Source: Tubiluchus corallicola
Lineage: Eukaryota > Priapulida > Priapulimorpha > Priapulimorphida > Tubiluchidae
Direction of reading: 5' to 3'
NCBI GenBank assembly: GCA_030141605.1
Contig: JAQGDQ010000540.1
Coordinates: forward strand, 84,306 to 148,305
Length of the DNA: 64,000 nt
Under the pieces are notes generated by a model that saw nothing but the letters and a program-made list of their open reading frames with translations, had not been told where the DNA came from and made no database searches. Below are positions 35,861 through 46,450 of this stretch, piece by piece. Positions within the stretch are counted from its first letter, which is position 1, and the number at the start of each line of letters is the position of its first letter. The position numbers and the translations under genes were made by a program.

Positions 35861-36275
35861 CTTCTCGAGGCTTCACAAGTCTTTTAAACACTTAGCTCAT
35901 TTTCTGGCGTCACGTCTGGTACACACTTTTTCTCCGCCTTCTCAATAGATAAAATAACCTATTCCTTTAACGGCAAACATTTTTTGTACAATTCTGTATC
36001 ATGAACGTCAAAATCCAGTACTCAGCAGCAGGTCCTGCTCAAATTGGATGGCAAAACTGGGACCTGACTGATTTATTTATCAAGACTGGCTCTAGGATGA
36101 ACCATTGATCTCAGTTGCATTCGGATGTACATGTACAAGTTGCAAGTATATACAGCCTTCCTTTCCACTAGGCAAACACTAAACAGCCAGAACTTATATG
36201 ACAAATGAAACTGCCACGGTGAGGATTGAAGCGATTTATACATCCACTGATGCCTCACTGCCTTTCTTAACTTAC

Positions 36276-36419
36276 CTTTCTTAACTACCAAGAACAACCT
36301 CGCAACCACTGGGCCATGCAGCTCGCCTCGGGTTTGCAGCGGCTTATCAGATTCTATTGGAACTGACACGTTGGATTGGATGTTGAAGCTCCCTCCATTG
36401 GTGTTAATTTCATTAAAAT
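36276..36419 (-). CDS. Possible minus-strand exon, unidentified
   Basis: On the minus strand, a TTGCAAG acceptor is followed by 144 bases open in one frame (DFNEINTNGGSFNIQ, later GELHGPVVARLFLVV). They end at AAGAAAG before a textbook GTAAGT donor (36275-36270). A second perfect donor lies at 36803 after an ATG-containing stretch (MAIFTAMHEFEICQKK). The two do not join in a phase that keeps both frames open, so these may be separate transcripts or chance. I do not recognise the peptide. Confidence 0.25.
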
Positions 36420-36426
36420 CTTGCAA

Positions 36427-37265
36427 CTTTGTGTATTATTAAATTGAGGCTGAACGATAACTAGGTGTGAGCATCAAACATTCGAATTCGATTCTACTAA
36501 ACTTATAGATTTGAATAATCAGCATAATTTAGCTGCGATTATTGGGCAAAAAAAAATTCAAACAAATTTTTAGTAACCAACCTGGACATTTTCAGACACC
36601 AACACTGACTCCATCTATAAAATCTGAAGCTTACGAAATCAAGCTTATTGGGTAGAAGCTGCTGTAAATCCATAAAGATCCGGGAATGTGTTTGTTAAAG
36701 GCTCGTGTAATCCCAACAGACATTGAATGAAGTTTTTTAACGCATTATTGTGTTTATATAAAGAATTCATACTTATTAAAGAAACTAAATTAAATAACTT
36801 ACCTTTTTCTGGCAAATTTCGAATTCGTGCATTGCCGTAAAGATTGCCATGTTACGCATCTTTGGTGCGAATGAGCGAGAATGACGTACGATGTACAGAA
36901 AGCGTCTTTGGTTGCCGAGCTTTGGTGACCTCGTGACTGTACTCCTAAAGTCATTCGTCTCGCGCAACAAAAAATGGCTGTTCTTGATTTAATACTGCTA
37001 ACAATAAAGTAATAAAAATCAAAAGAAACAAGTTTTATAGTAAGTTTATAATAAAATAAATTGAATTGTCGTAATGAGAGTAGAATTTTAAGTTGTGAAA
37101 GCTTATATTATAGTGAGAGTTTAGTTCGACTTTTAGTAAAAAAAACTTATTTTTTGCTAGGGCATTTGCATCTATCAGATGGCTTAAATTGATAGATCTT
37201 CAACGGAGGTGAAATTTTGGAACCTATAAACTAGCAAACGCATAAACAATAGACTGTAAACAATC
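36427..37265. promoter_or_regulatory. Upstream region of the BPNT1-like gene
   Basis: No gene is supported here. A divergent minus-strand transcript could start near 36970, since an AACATGGCAATC start context and a perfect GTAAGT donor (36802-36797) lie on that strand. If so, this would be a bidirectional promoter. This is inference only. Confidence 0.25.
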
Positions 37266-38168
37266 ATGGTTCCAGTTAACCACCCTGTTCTGCTCCGTAT
37301 GATCCGAGCATCTGTGGTTGCTGCCAACCATGCTGGCAACATCATTAAAAATGTCTTGAGAAATGGAAATCTGGCCATTGTTGAAAAGGGACATAACGGT
37401 CCACAGACTGAAGCTGACAGATTGTCTCAATATGCCATTGTTTCTTACCTTTCTAAGAACTTTCCCAGATGTGAAATAAAAGCCGAGGAAGTTGTAGACT
37501 CCATATCTGTAAGACTGCCTGAACCGATTATCTTAAATGCTTCTGAATCTGAACTTATTAACATTGCGTGTCCAAAATACTTGCAAAACGTTACTGAAAA
37601 AAATATTGTCGTCTGGGTGGACCCTCTGGATGGCACTGCAGAACTGGTTAAAGGATCGTTAGACTGTGCGACTGTGTTAATTGGATTATCTGTAGATGGT
37701 GTTGCAATTGCTGGCGTTATTCACCAACCATTTTACAAATCGAGCAGATCAGGCCGAACAGTTTGGGGTCTTATTGGCTATGGCGCTCATGGTATTAAGG
37801 CAGTTAGTCCTCCCGAGGACAGAACAATAATCACTACTACTAGATTACAGGCCAGCAAAAGCGTCCAAAACGCCGTTGATGCTACTGCTGCAGATGAGGT
37901 CTTATACACTGGTGGTTGTGGTAATAAAGTACTGATGGTTATTGAAGGTCAAGCTCACGCTTATGTGTTTGCGAGTGATGGATTAAAGAAATGGGATACT
38001 TGCGCTCCTGAAGCTGTGCTACATTCAGTAGGTGGACGCCTCACTGATGTTCACGGTAAACAGATAACGTACCGCAATGATGAGAGTGCATTAGTCTCCA
38101 GTGGAATTCTGGCCACATACAAAAACCATTCTTGCTACTTGAGTAAAATTTCACCTATGCGAGGCTAA
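37266..38168 (+). CDS. BPNT1-like: BPNT1-like 3'(2'),5'-bisphosphate nucleotidase
   Basis: A 300-residue single-exon gene of the inositol monophosphatase superfamily. Family members remove the 3'-phosphate of adenosine 3',5'-bisphosphate (and some inositol phosphates) using Mg2+, clearing a by-product of sulphation. Metal-binding motifs are present: an Asp in QTEADR (near residue 50), the EE pair in IKAEEV (near 74), WVDPLDGT (118-125), and KKWDTCAPE near 240. AGVIHQPFY and the C-terminal GGRLTDVHG are also typical. Length matches animal homologues (about 300-310). The ATG is fixed by an in-frame TAA nine bases upstream. No intron interrupts it, whereas vertebrate homologues are multi-exon, so it may be a retrocopy that stayed functional. 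AATAAA occurs at about 38350. Confidence 0.9.
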   Translation: MVPVNHPVLLRMIRASVVAANHAGNIIKNVLRNGNLAIVEKGHNGPQTEADRLSQYAIVSYLSKNFPRCEIKAEEVVDSISVRLPEPIILNASESELINIACPKYLQNVTEKNIVVWVDPLDGTAELVKGSLDCATVLIGLSVDGVAIAGVIHQPFYKSSRSGRTVWGLIGYGAHGIKAVSPPEDRTIITTTRLQASKSVQNAVDATAADEVLYTGGCGNKVLMVIEGQAHAYVFASDGLKKWDTCAPEAVLHSVGGRLTDVHGKQITYRNDESALVSSGILATYKNHSCYLSKISPMRG

Positions 38169-38426
38169 GGTTGAGGTGAACAACAGAAGTTGACCTATTA
38201 TCATAATTATGTCTGGCACGTGATTTATGTTAAAAATCACTTATTGAGTTTTTTTGCCATGTTTTACGGTCTTCTGGCTGCTAGGTGACCATAAATTATA
38301 TTGGTCTTTCGCCAACTGGTCTCAGTACAAATATAGTAAAATGTGTATGAATAAATATTGTATAATGTATATGAAATGAGACCAATGAACTCTAAATCTA
38401 ATATAACCTAATCCTGGTTATGAATG

Positions 38427-38665
38427 TATATCACTTTACCAGTGCACAAATCGTCAGTGGTACAGCTTGCCATTGGTACATTTTGCCAGTGGTACACTTC
38501 GCCAGCGGAATGTTTTGCCAATGCACATTTAGCCAGGGGTATGCTTCACAAGTAAAATTTCTATGCTTTATTAGAACCTTAAAAATTTCTTTTAGCAAAA
38601 CGTTTCAGTTCGCCAATGAAAATTTCTCTGTAATGTTATTATAAATCATTTAACAAAGTCTTGAA
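38427..38665 (+). repeat. Foldback left arm
   Basis: Direct-orientation GCCAGTGGTACA units. The open frame 38420-38644 is a by-product of the repeat. Confidence 0.7.
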
Positions 38666-40033
38666 GTTTTGATTGCAATGGTGTGGCTGCATTATTCCGG
38701 AAAGTCATTGAGAGACACTAATTAGACAGGAGTTTTTCGTACCTTTCTTTACAATGATTGTAAAACATTAACAGTAGGGTCCCTACTATTTTGTTATTGT
38801 TGTTTGCTGAAAGACCGCTGTTTTTTATCATGTCCTGTACAATGCTCGCTCTGCAAATTGAAATAATAATAATACTGACACATCTATAAAAGCAAAAATA
38901 ATTTACAAACGTGTTTTATTGTCACAGGAAGTTACACACTCCAACACTCCTAAAATTTAATCCTCAAGTCTATTGTAATAACAACTTTACTGTTTCTATA
39001 AAGTGCAGTATAAGACTCCTATGCCTTTCAAAAACCATTTGTCACGCCTAAATGCTATGTAAAAGTTGGAATTCCATCTAATTACAAGACTCTGCAGTTC
39101 CAAGCAAGTAAGCCTTGACAAGTTTTCCTTATTCCATTTCACTAATGGGTGATCCTTTGACTGCTTTTAAAGTGTGGAATGTGGTTCTTCGATTAGTAAT
39201 TCTTTGCCTGTGGTATGCCTTTGACTAGTTTCCGTTTTGTAAATTAGAATTTTTGTTTGTTTTGATAGCTGTCCTCTGATTTGTCGAAGTACTTTAGCTG
39301 GTGCTAATTTTTATTACAATAATTGGTAAGTTATACGTTTATGCGTTTTTTATACATTTTACTATTAGTGGCGAAAAGACACAAAAGTAGTCGAGTGCAG
39401 CTGCTGTGCGAATAGAATATTACGTCATTGACTGGTGGTCCTCAGACTGCCCAAGTTGTTAAATATAAATGACACGCATGCTGGTCTTATTAGTATTATT
39501 AGAATTTTACTTCAGTTCGGGTGACCACAAAAAGCAAATATTTACAAGATAAAATGAAAACTATGTTCATTAAGAACTAAAGTAATAAAAGTGTATATAA
39601 CTTCATAAAAATTAGGACTAAAGTGACTGCAGTGAAGTGACCTTTCATATAAACTTTAGCCTTAATGCAAGCCAATCAACAGCAGCAACCTGGTAACGAA
39701 CGTGTCTACAAATCATTCGCGATTTAATCTTGTTAGACTACATTATAGGTAACCGGAAATAATGGACTGACATTTCTTAGATATATAGATCCTGTCTTAT
39801 TACCATTACTGATTTTTATTTCAGTCCAGGTAACCTAAAAAGCAAATATTTACAACTCTTACCTCGCAAGTAATTATACACTTTTCAGATACGATATTAT
39901 CAATAACTGCTTCGCTTTAAATGCCAAATAACATTCAAAATGATTGATTGCTGACAAAACGTGAAACACTGATATGTGTCATATTAATGCCTACAACAAA
40001 GGTAATAAATACACTGGCTGAGCTGAAACATTT

Positions 40034-40411
40034 TGTTTAAAAATGTAGTAACGCAGCAGAGAAATTTTGCTGGCAAATGTACTGTTGACAGACTGAATCA
40101 TTTTGTTACAGGAATTAGGTGATACATGTACTATAACACAGAAATTTTACTGTCAAAATGTACTACTGGCGAGGTGTCCACTGGCAAAATGAAATATATT
40201 GTTAAAGGATAAGTTGGTAATAACATAGCAGAGAAATTTTACAGGCGAACTGTACACTGGCGAACTATATTAATGGCGAATTGCGCCACCAGTGAAGCGA
40301 AATTTATCACTGGAAAACCATAGTGCTCGCGAAGTGCACGACTAAGTAAATGGACCACTGGCGAACTGCACTACTAAGGCGAAATGTCAACTAGTGAAAT
40401 AATAAGATCAT
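40034..40411 (-). repeat. Foldback right arm
   Basis: Inverted-orientation units (ACTGGCGAACTGCAC, CACTGGCAAAATG), longer than the left arm. Confidence 0.7.
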
Positions 40412-41639
40412 TGCCAAATATTTCAGAAAAAATTTTGCCGAATTATGCGTGACATATAAAATGACTGTGTACATTGTAATTTTGTATAAAAATAATTTAG
40501 TAATGTAAATAGAACCGCTACACATGACTCCGATCGTACTTTTAGGAAAATGGTGTCATAATGCTCGTTTAAGCTCTAACAAGAACTTCGGCCAACAGCC
40601 AAATGGAGAAAGTTGAAGAGCAATGGTCTGTGTAGTTGACCACCACGACAAAAAATTATTGGTTCATGATATATGCCTAGTTAATTACAGTTGTTCATCC
40701 ACCTATACGTTTATTTTGAAACGATGACTAATTTAAAATGGAAAGTTTTTGTCTGCCTTTGTAAGTCGATTTTATTTCTTTGAAATAATAAGCATAAACA
40801 TCAAAATTTAATTGTATATGAGTGCAACACAAACAAACCATGGTTCAACAGTAGAATTTTTTAGTTTAACAGAATTTATAAATAACCATTTTTGCAGTAG
40901 TCCATTGAAGAAGAAAAGTCTAAGGACGACACGTAAGGTAATATCTTGTCCAGACCTTCGAAGGGCTGTAATACAAAATACAAAAAATCAAATAAATTGC
41001 TTTGTATGTTATGCTTAGTTGTGGCGAAAGCTGTTTTATTTCATACTGCACTTATTTTTCCATCACAATAATAAGTGATTAACCTTATATGTATGACAAC
41101 AAATAAACTTGATCTGGATAGAAATGGAAAGATTCTTACCCAACAATTACGTAAACAGTTTGATGTAACAATTAAGTAATTAATCAATGCTTATTAGTTA
41201 TTAAGTGAACGGGGCAGAGAAAAAAGCGGCATTACGTTTATTTAAGTTTATTGCTATAAAAACATTCATACAAACAATACCGATTTTACATATATTCGGT
41301 ATTGTATTGTATAAATAATATAAATGGAAATAAAAGTTGAAATGAATGTGTTAGTAAGCATAAAAATACAGTCTAAAAAACTTTTTTACATCATTCTCAT
41401 AATATAATTGTGGCTGGCCACGAAGTCATTACACGAAGCTAATTTCCCTAAAATAAATGAAAGAACATTCTAATATTAAAGGTAAAAAAATTGCACAATA
41501 AAAGTTTTTAGCGGTATAAAAATATTAAAATATAATTTCCGTTTTCTTTTTAAAGCACAACCGCGATTTAGTTTCCTTTACATCCTATTCACATTGTTTA
41601 GAAAAATGAATTTATAGACTAGTCACTTATTCCTTATAC
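40412..41639. other. Intergenic stretch with a possible first exon
   Basis: Mostly featureless AT-rich DNA. On the plus strand, an ATG at 40818 opens a short frame (MSATQTNHGSTVEFFSLTEF) that reaches ACACGTAAG before a GTAATA donor near 40937. No partner exon was found, and the frame is too short to judge. Confidence 0.3.
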
Positions 41640-41764
41640 TCATGAGGCCCACCTGCATTGTCCATCAATGCAATGTTCTACGTCAATCATTCCTTGACAT
41701 CCACATGGGTCGATGCATTTTTCTGATGTTAGGGTCCAGCTCTCTTCTAGCATTGGCCACTCAG
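41640..41764 (-). CDS. TSR-like module B, last exon
   Basis: After a TTTTTTAG acceptor this exon supplies the last two bases of a codon and 41 further codons to TGA at 41642-41640. It reads EWPMLEESWTLTSEKC, then DPCGCQGM, HCIDGQC and RWAS. Tryptophan spacing followed by C...CGC...C...C resembles the TSR of gene A at 48214-48331 (GWSVWGPW ... GTCGCEE), but is shorter and more diverged. Secreted or extracellular role presumed by analogy. Confidence 0.6.
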
Positions 41765-42376
41765 CTAAAAAAGAACGTAATAATGAGAAGAAAGGTCCTT
41801 GTTAAAAATTGCCTGTGAATGTATTTTGTGAATCTAATAATTCATCGAGCTTTAATTTAATACTAGAGTCAAATACTTCATCGTACAGAAGCATAATTTC
41901 ACTGTACATATTTATCTTTTGTTATCATCTTGGTGACAGACTAGATGATTTTTGGACATTTCGCCACCGTGTCTCTTGGGGGGGGGGGGCTCTTAACACC
42001 ACCTGTTACTGTTATGTTTGCTTTGCTGTCGAGGCAAATAAATTTTGCATTTTTTTGATCGCAAGTCGGACAAGGCAGTTGTAAGCAGCAAAAAATCGTG
42101 TATAATAAAGTTTCATTAAGCAAACTCATTGTAAAAAAAACATTTATGGGGTCAACTGCACCCTCTATGTCAATATGGAAAAGATTTTATTTGCTTTAAT
42201 ATAATCGGTTTGTCCAGGAAACCACAACAAGTACTGATGTGCTATGCTGTAGTTCTAATTTTGCCAGTTCTGGTTGCAAAAATACCAGTGAGACTACAAT
42301 ACAGTATTTCATTCTATTGCTCAGCAAGTAGGACAATGCAACACATTACTAGATACAGTAATAATGAAATACATAC

Positions 42377-42806
42377 GACTCGAAGTAATTACTGGTGGAG
42401 GAGTGGTTGTAGTAGTAGTAGTGGTCGTCGTCGTCGTTGTAGTAGATGTAGTTATGGGTATTTCCTTGGGTACGGTTATCTTGGGGGGTAACGTTTCCCC
42501 TTCTGGGAGAGCTTCAGATGCAATTCCAAACCGCATGTTGCCAAAGAAATCACTGAAGGGATTAAAGCTAGCCTGGAACATAGGGGGCGGTTCTGCTCCT
42601 GCTGACGTGGTTGGAGCTGAAGTAGTTGGCCCTTGAGCCTGTTTCACGTCGTTGCGGAAGTACAACGGATTTCCAGACTGGAGAAACATCACCGGAGCGG
42701 AACCGACCATGTTTGGGGGTAAAGTCGGAACGCCATTGCTGCCATCTGCTGGAGAAAACTGCCGTTTTACTCGAGCATGCTTGCTTTGAGGTTCATCATA
42801 AGCCGT
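42377..42806 (-). CDS. TSR-like module B, Thr-rich exon
   Basis: 430 bases from a TTTTTAG acceptor (phase 0) to a strong GTATGT donor (42376-42371), ending in phase 1, which fits the exon at 41764. It encodes TAYDEPQSKHARVKRQFSP, with a basic RVKR site that a furin-like protease could cut. A Pro/Ala/Phe-rich region follows, and then a run of 14 threonines before PPPV, a mucin-like O-glycosylation stretch. No own first exon was found. The phase allows joining to the signal-peptide exon at 50203, about 7.4 kb upstream. Confidence 0.6.
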
Positions 42807-43214
42807 CTAAAAACATGAAATTTATCACACAGTTAAAACAACTTATATGTAACATACAAATTATAAAAAATTATAGACAGCTTGTTGGTTTCCATTAGGT
42901 TTATAAATTTAGGGTTTCAATTTAGGTTGAAGTTAAGATTCGACATCCGATTTGGTTACGATGCTATAGGTGTCGCAGCTACTATAGCATTATAATCGTC
43001 TCTAATAAATTTAATTCAACGTATTTTGTTAAATATGAGCGTGGCAACACTAAGTGCATAACCATCAACAAAATACTCTAGATAAATGGTTTTGGTACTT
43101 TTCACTCTTCACCTTTGCTAAATATAAGTGAACATTTCTTGAACTGGAATTTCCGAAAATACTCTCAAGAGGCCCTATAGCCATGTATTGTTATATGTTC
43201 AAGTTGTTACTATT
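42807..43214. other. Short spacer, nothing recognised
   Basis: AT-rich and intronic if module B is transcribed from further upstream. Confidence 0.5.
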
Positions 43215-43730
43215 GTAGGACAGCTCAGACTTGGCAGACAGGACAGCTCGGAGGTGGCAACCGACAGGACAGCTTTGTGTTAGGTCAGTGGTTCCCAAAC
43301 TAGGGGTAAATTACCCCCCGGGGTAATATGGTTTTTTTTTGGGGGGGGGGGGTAACGGGCACCCCTCTGAAAATTTTTAAAACTTCGCTCGGAATGCATT
43401 TTACGTAGTTTTCTTCTTGAAGAGACTGCCTCCGGTAATACTTGTTTTGGCAACAATACAACAACAACACCTGGAAATTTATTTTATGTCACGAGCAAAC
43501 ATAAATAATTTTGCTTGCTTGTGGCATATACGTGTGTTTACTTTTTGAGTTGGAGAAGTAGTACTAGGTGGGGGGTAATGGACAAGACCGGGTTTCTCGA
43601 TTTGGGTAACGGTCCGAGAAAGTTTGGGAACCACTGTGTTAGGTAATCAAGGCAGGGCAGGACAAAAAGAATAACAAAACAGAGTAGGAGGTGGCAACCG
43701 ACAGAACAGAACAGGACAGGATATATATAT
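43215..43730. repeat. GGACA-type degenerate repeat, split by a MITE
   Basis: Purine-rich GGACAG repeats at 43215-43285 and 43645-43722 with AGGAGGTGGCAACCGACAG motifs. The two parts were contiguous before the hAT MITE inserted. Related arrays lie at 44725-45780 and 46285-46450. Confidence 0.8.
43286..43636. mobile_element. hAT-type MITE with 8-bp target duplication
   Basis: 351 bp. The left end CAGTGGTTCCCAAACTAGGG and right end ...AGTTTGGGAACCACTG are inverted repeats (16 of the outer bases match). TGTTAGGT flanks both sides (43278-43285 and 43637-43644), the hAT-type 8-bp duplication. CAGTGGTTCCCAAACT is a terminus widely seen in hAT MITEs. A poly-G tract of about 11 lies inside. No coding sequence. 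A related empty site exists at about 45129-45145. Confidence 0.93.
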
Positions 43731-43819
43731 ATATATAATATGTGTATGTGTGTGTGTGCGCGCGTGCGTGCGTGCGTGCGTGCGTGTGTGTGTGTCCTAT
43801 ATATAATATATCCTGTCCT
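43713..43819. repeat. Z-DNA-prone alternating tract in an inverted repeat
   Basis: AGGACAGGATATAT (43713-43726) and its exact complement at 43806-43819 flank an alternating TA/TG/CG tract with repeated TGCG units. Alternating purine-pyrimidine sequence of this length tends to adopt left-handed DNA, and the arms could extrude a cruciform. Confidence 0.85.
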
Positions 43820-43945
43820 GATGATAATAATTTTTGCGAAAAGAGAGCAGAAAGGGCCTAAAAGTGGAGATTCGGTTCTTGCTCCATTCGGACAATTGCC
43901 AATTAAAAAAATTAAAAAATCGCTAAAAAGATACTAAAAAGAATC

Positions 43946-44175
43946 GGGGGACATAGCTCAACGGTAGCGCGCTCGTGTACCACTCTGGAGGTCGTAAGTT
44001 CCAGTCTCGACCGAGTAATATCAAAAACTTGAAAAATGGTACCGCGGGTTTATCGAAGCAGCGTTCGGGTAATAATAACCGAGCCCACCTTGCAAATAAG
44101 TATTGAGCTACGTAAGGTGTTATCCTTCGACTATGTCCTAAACGAAATTACTATATTATTATTATTATTATTATT

Positions 44176-44219
<44 letters not shown>

Positions 44220-44224
44220 AATCA

Positions 44225-44264
<40 letters not shown>
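43946..44264 (+). mobile_element. tRNA-derived SINE with microsatellite tail
   Basis: It opens with a tRNA-like head: GGGGGACATAGCTCAACGG contains an A box (TAGCTCAACGG, 43954-43964), and AGTTCCAGTCTC (43997-44008) is a slightly degraded B box at the expected distance. These are the internal RNA polymerase III promoter elements. A non-tRNA body of about 140 bases follows, ending in ATT repeats, then ATC and ATT repeats to 44264. Cloverleaf pairing is imperfect, so it is not a functional tRNA gene. Confidence 0.7.
44153..44264. repeat. (ATT)n(ATC)n(ATT)n microsatellite
   Basis: Compound microsatellite forming the tail of the SINE. Confidence 0.95.
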
Positions 44265-44266
<2 letters not shown>

Positions 44267-44724
44267 GACTCAGACAGTTTGTAAGGTGCATGGAATGTCT
44301 AAAGAAGCGTTTTTACTAGGTTGCTACACTTTTACTTACCTGCTTACTATTGCCAATGACCTCAAACGAAGACACTGGATTAAACAACATCAGCAAAAAA
44401 GCAAACAGTTCTTTGTTACGAAACGCGATCATATTGACGCTATTTTATTGAAGATTAATATGGAATTAATCCTGACTGGTTTTGCTCAGAAGTTAACCTG
44501 ACATGCACTTATATCGCTAGTTTTATTTTAATTAATTTGAGCTGCTAAAGATTCTAGAGCCACGTGTGCGCAACTAATGTTATTCATATAGTTCATTTAA
44601 ATGATATCATCATGGCAGCAGCTGTCCAGTATCATTCTTGCTGAATGAAATACCCGCAGTTCTTTGTGACTGCGAAGTGAAAATGTCTTAATTTTCTCAA
44701 GAAATTCTTTTTCTTGCATGTAGC

Positions 44725-45780
44725 TTGCATGGACAGAACAGGGTAGGGCATGTCAACATTGGACTTGGTACTTGGCACACAGGACAGGACAGGACAGGAC
44801 AAAACGGGCTGGGACATGATAGAACATTACTTGTAGAATAAGAAAGGACAAGGCAGACAGGGGGCAGGGGACAGAATAGGACAAGAGACCACCACTCAGT
44901 ACAAAGCAGCAGATCAGGACTGAATAACATTTGGCAGGAGAGAACAAGGCAAAGTTGGATAGGGTAGGACAAAACGAGGCAGGACGAGACTGGAAGTCTG
45001 GAGTGGAAAAGATGAGATAGGACAGGTCAGAAATGGACCAGACAAGGCAGAACAGGCAGACAGACAGGCACGTCAGAAATGGACCATAACACAATAAGAC
45101 TTGGCAGATAGGACAGGATGAGTAAGGAAAGCTTGGTGTTAAGTAATCAAGGGGGCAAGACAAAAAGAACGACAAAGCAGGGTAGGAGATGGCAACCGAC
45201 AGGACAGGGCGAACGGGACAGGTCAGAATAGAATAGAAAAAGAACAGATTGGACTCGAGAGATAAGGCAGGATTGGTCAGAACACTTTTATCATCGCTTG
45301 AGGCCAAGGAAAAACAAAAAATGTGAAAACACTGTGGGACTATGGCATGTAAGACATGTAACAGAAGACGAGAGAACAGGGCAGGAATGCCTAAAGTAGG
45401 ACTAGACAAGAAGAGACAGGACTGGACAAAACCGACAGAAGAAGGCACTAAGAGTCAATATTGGACTAGACATTTGACAGACAGACAAGACAGGACTGGT
45501 CAAAATGCTTGGTTTTACGGTTTTAGAGCACAAAGGACAGGACAGAATATGATAGGGTAGGGTAGAGTAGAATGGGACTCACAGAACAAAACAGACTGGG
45601 CCTGAATATGTTTGGATGGCATAAAGTAGGATAAGTAGTTAAGAACATAGGCATGATGGGACAAGGTAGTACAGAACAAAACAGGACAAGATAGGACAGG
45701 GGAGAGCAGGCAGGTATTGATAGATACGATAGGTTTGTCAAAAAACGAAATTGCAGTTTACAACAGAATAAAAGTCCTTG
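44725..45780. repeat. Long degenerate GGACA array
   Basis: More than 1 kb of drifting AGGACAGGACA-like motifs with AGAACAGG, TGGCAACCGACAGG and GGCAGACAG variants. Strong purine bias on the plus strand keeps the minus strand free of stops, giving a 231-codon open frame at 44753-45448 made of repeated SCPVLSCPVL-like peptides. I regard that frame as a by-product, not a gene. Confidence 0.85.
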
Positions 45781-46284
45781 GCACAAAAACTAGGAAATTA
45801 AAATGGCGTTAATTTAAATTTTATTGAAACTACAAATATGGATGAAATAAAATTGCAAGTCAATCTAAAAATACGATTAAAACAGTGCATACTCAAGGAT
45901 ACAATAAAACTAAAGTAATGAAACAAAGAAACTAAGAATGAAATTAAAAACGCGGATATCCAAAACTTAAGCTGCAAAAGAACAATTAAAGTTTGAGATC
46001 AAAAACAATAAAAAATCAATTTTTCTAAAATATACATCTATTAGATTGTGTTAGGTCTCTGCATTAACAGACATTTTACATATGGAATTGCTGAATAGAA
46101 TATTCTGCCAGTCATACACGAGTCTTCGTTGGTGATTAGGTTTTTTACGTAAGTTGTAACATTGAACTGCAATCGACAAAGTACGTTGATGTTTAACAGA
46201 ATTTTGTTTAAAACTTTAATTGTAGCTTTGTACGGCGCGCTGATAAAAAGCAAGATTTATGCATTTTTATAATTTGAAAGATTG
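45781..46284. other. Spacer between GGACA arrays
   Basis: AT-rich, rich in AAAC/AAAT. No gene recognised. Confidence 0.5.
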
Positions 46285-46450
46285 GTTAGGACATAGACAG
46301 GATAGCACAGGACAGGCCAGAGATGGACGGGACACTTGGCATACAGGACAGGACTGGTCAGAACAGTTTGGTTTTGTGGGTTTAAGCAAAACACTGCAGG
46401 ACAGGACAAAGCCGGATAAGACACGACATCTAACAGGACAGGAATGGCCT
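46285..46450. repeat. Short GGACA array
   Basis: Same motif family as 44725-45780 (GACAGGATAGCACAGGACAGG, CATACAGGACAGGACTGG). Confidence 0.8.

Larger units (their letters stand above)
38427..40411. mobile_element. Foldback-type element with repetitive inverted arms
   Basis: The left arm (38427-38665) is built of drifting ~22-bp units such as TTTTGCCAGTGGTACACTTC. The right arm (about 40034-40411) carries the same units in reverse complement (CCACTGGCAAAATG, CACTGGCGAACTG). Inner arm ends also match: GTAATGTTATTATAAATCATTTAAC on the left against GTTAAAGGAT...GGTAATAACAT on the right. The ~1.4-kb middle has no gene; it holds a direct repeat at about 39480-39550 and 39790-39860. Long arms built of short direct repeats are typical of foldback elements. 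No target duplication was identified. Confidence 0.7.

Noticed and set aside
38420-38644. 74-codon plus-strand frame
   Set aside because: Composed of the foldback arm repeat units.
43946-44020. Functional tRNA gene
   Set aside because: A box is good, but the B box is mismatched and acceptor and anticodon stems do not pair; a SINE body and microsatellite tail follow.
44753-45448. 231-codon minus-strand open frame, Cys/Pro/Leu/Ser-rich
   Set aside because: It is the complement of a degenerate GGACA repeat; the peptide merely repeats SCPVLSCPVL-like words and no exon signals are evident.
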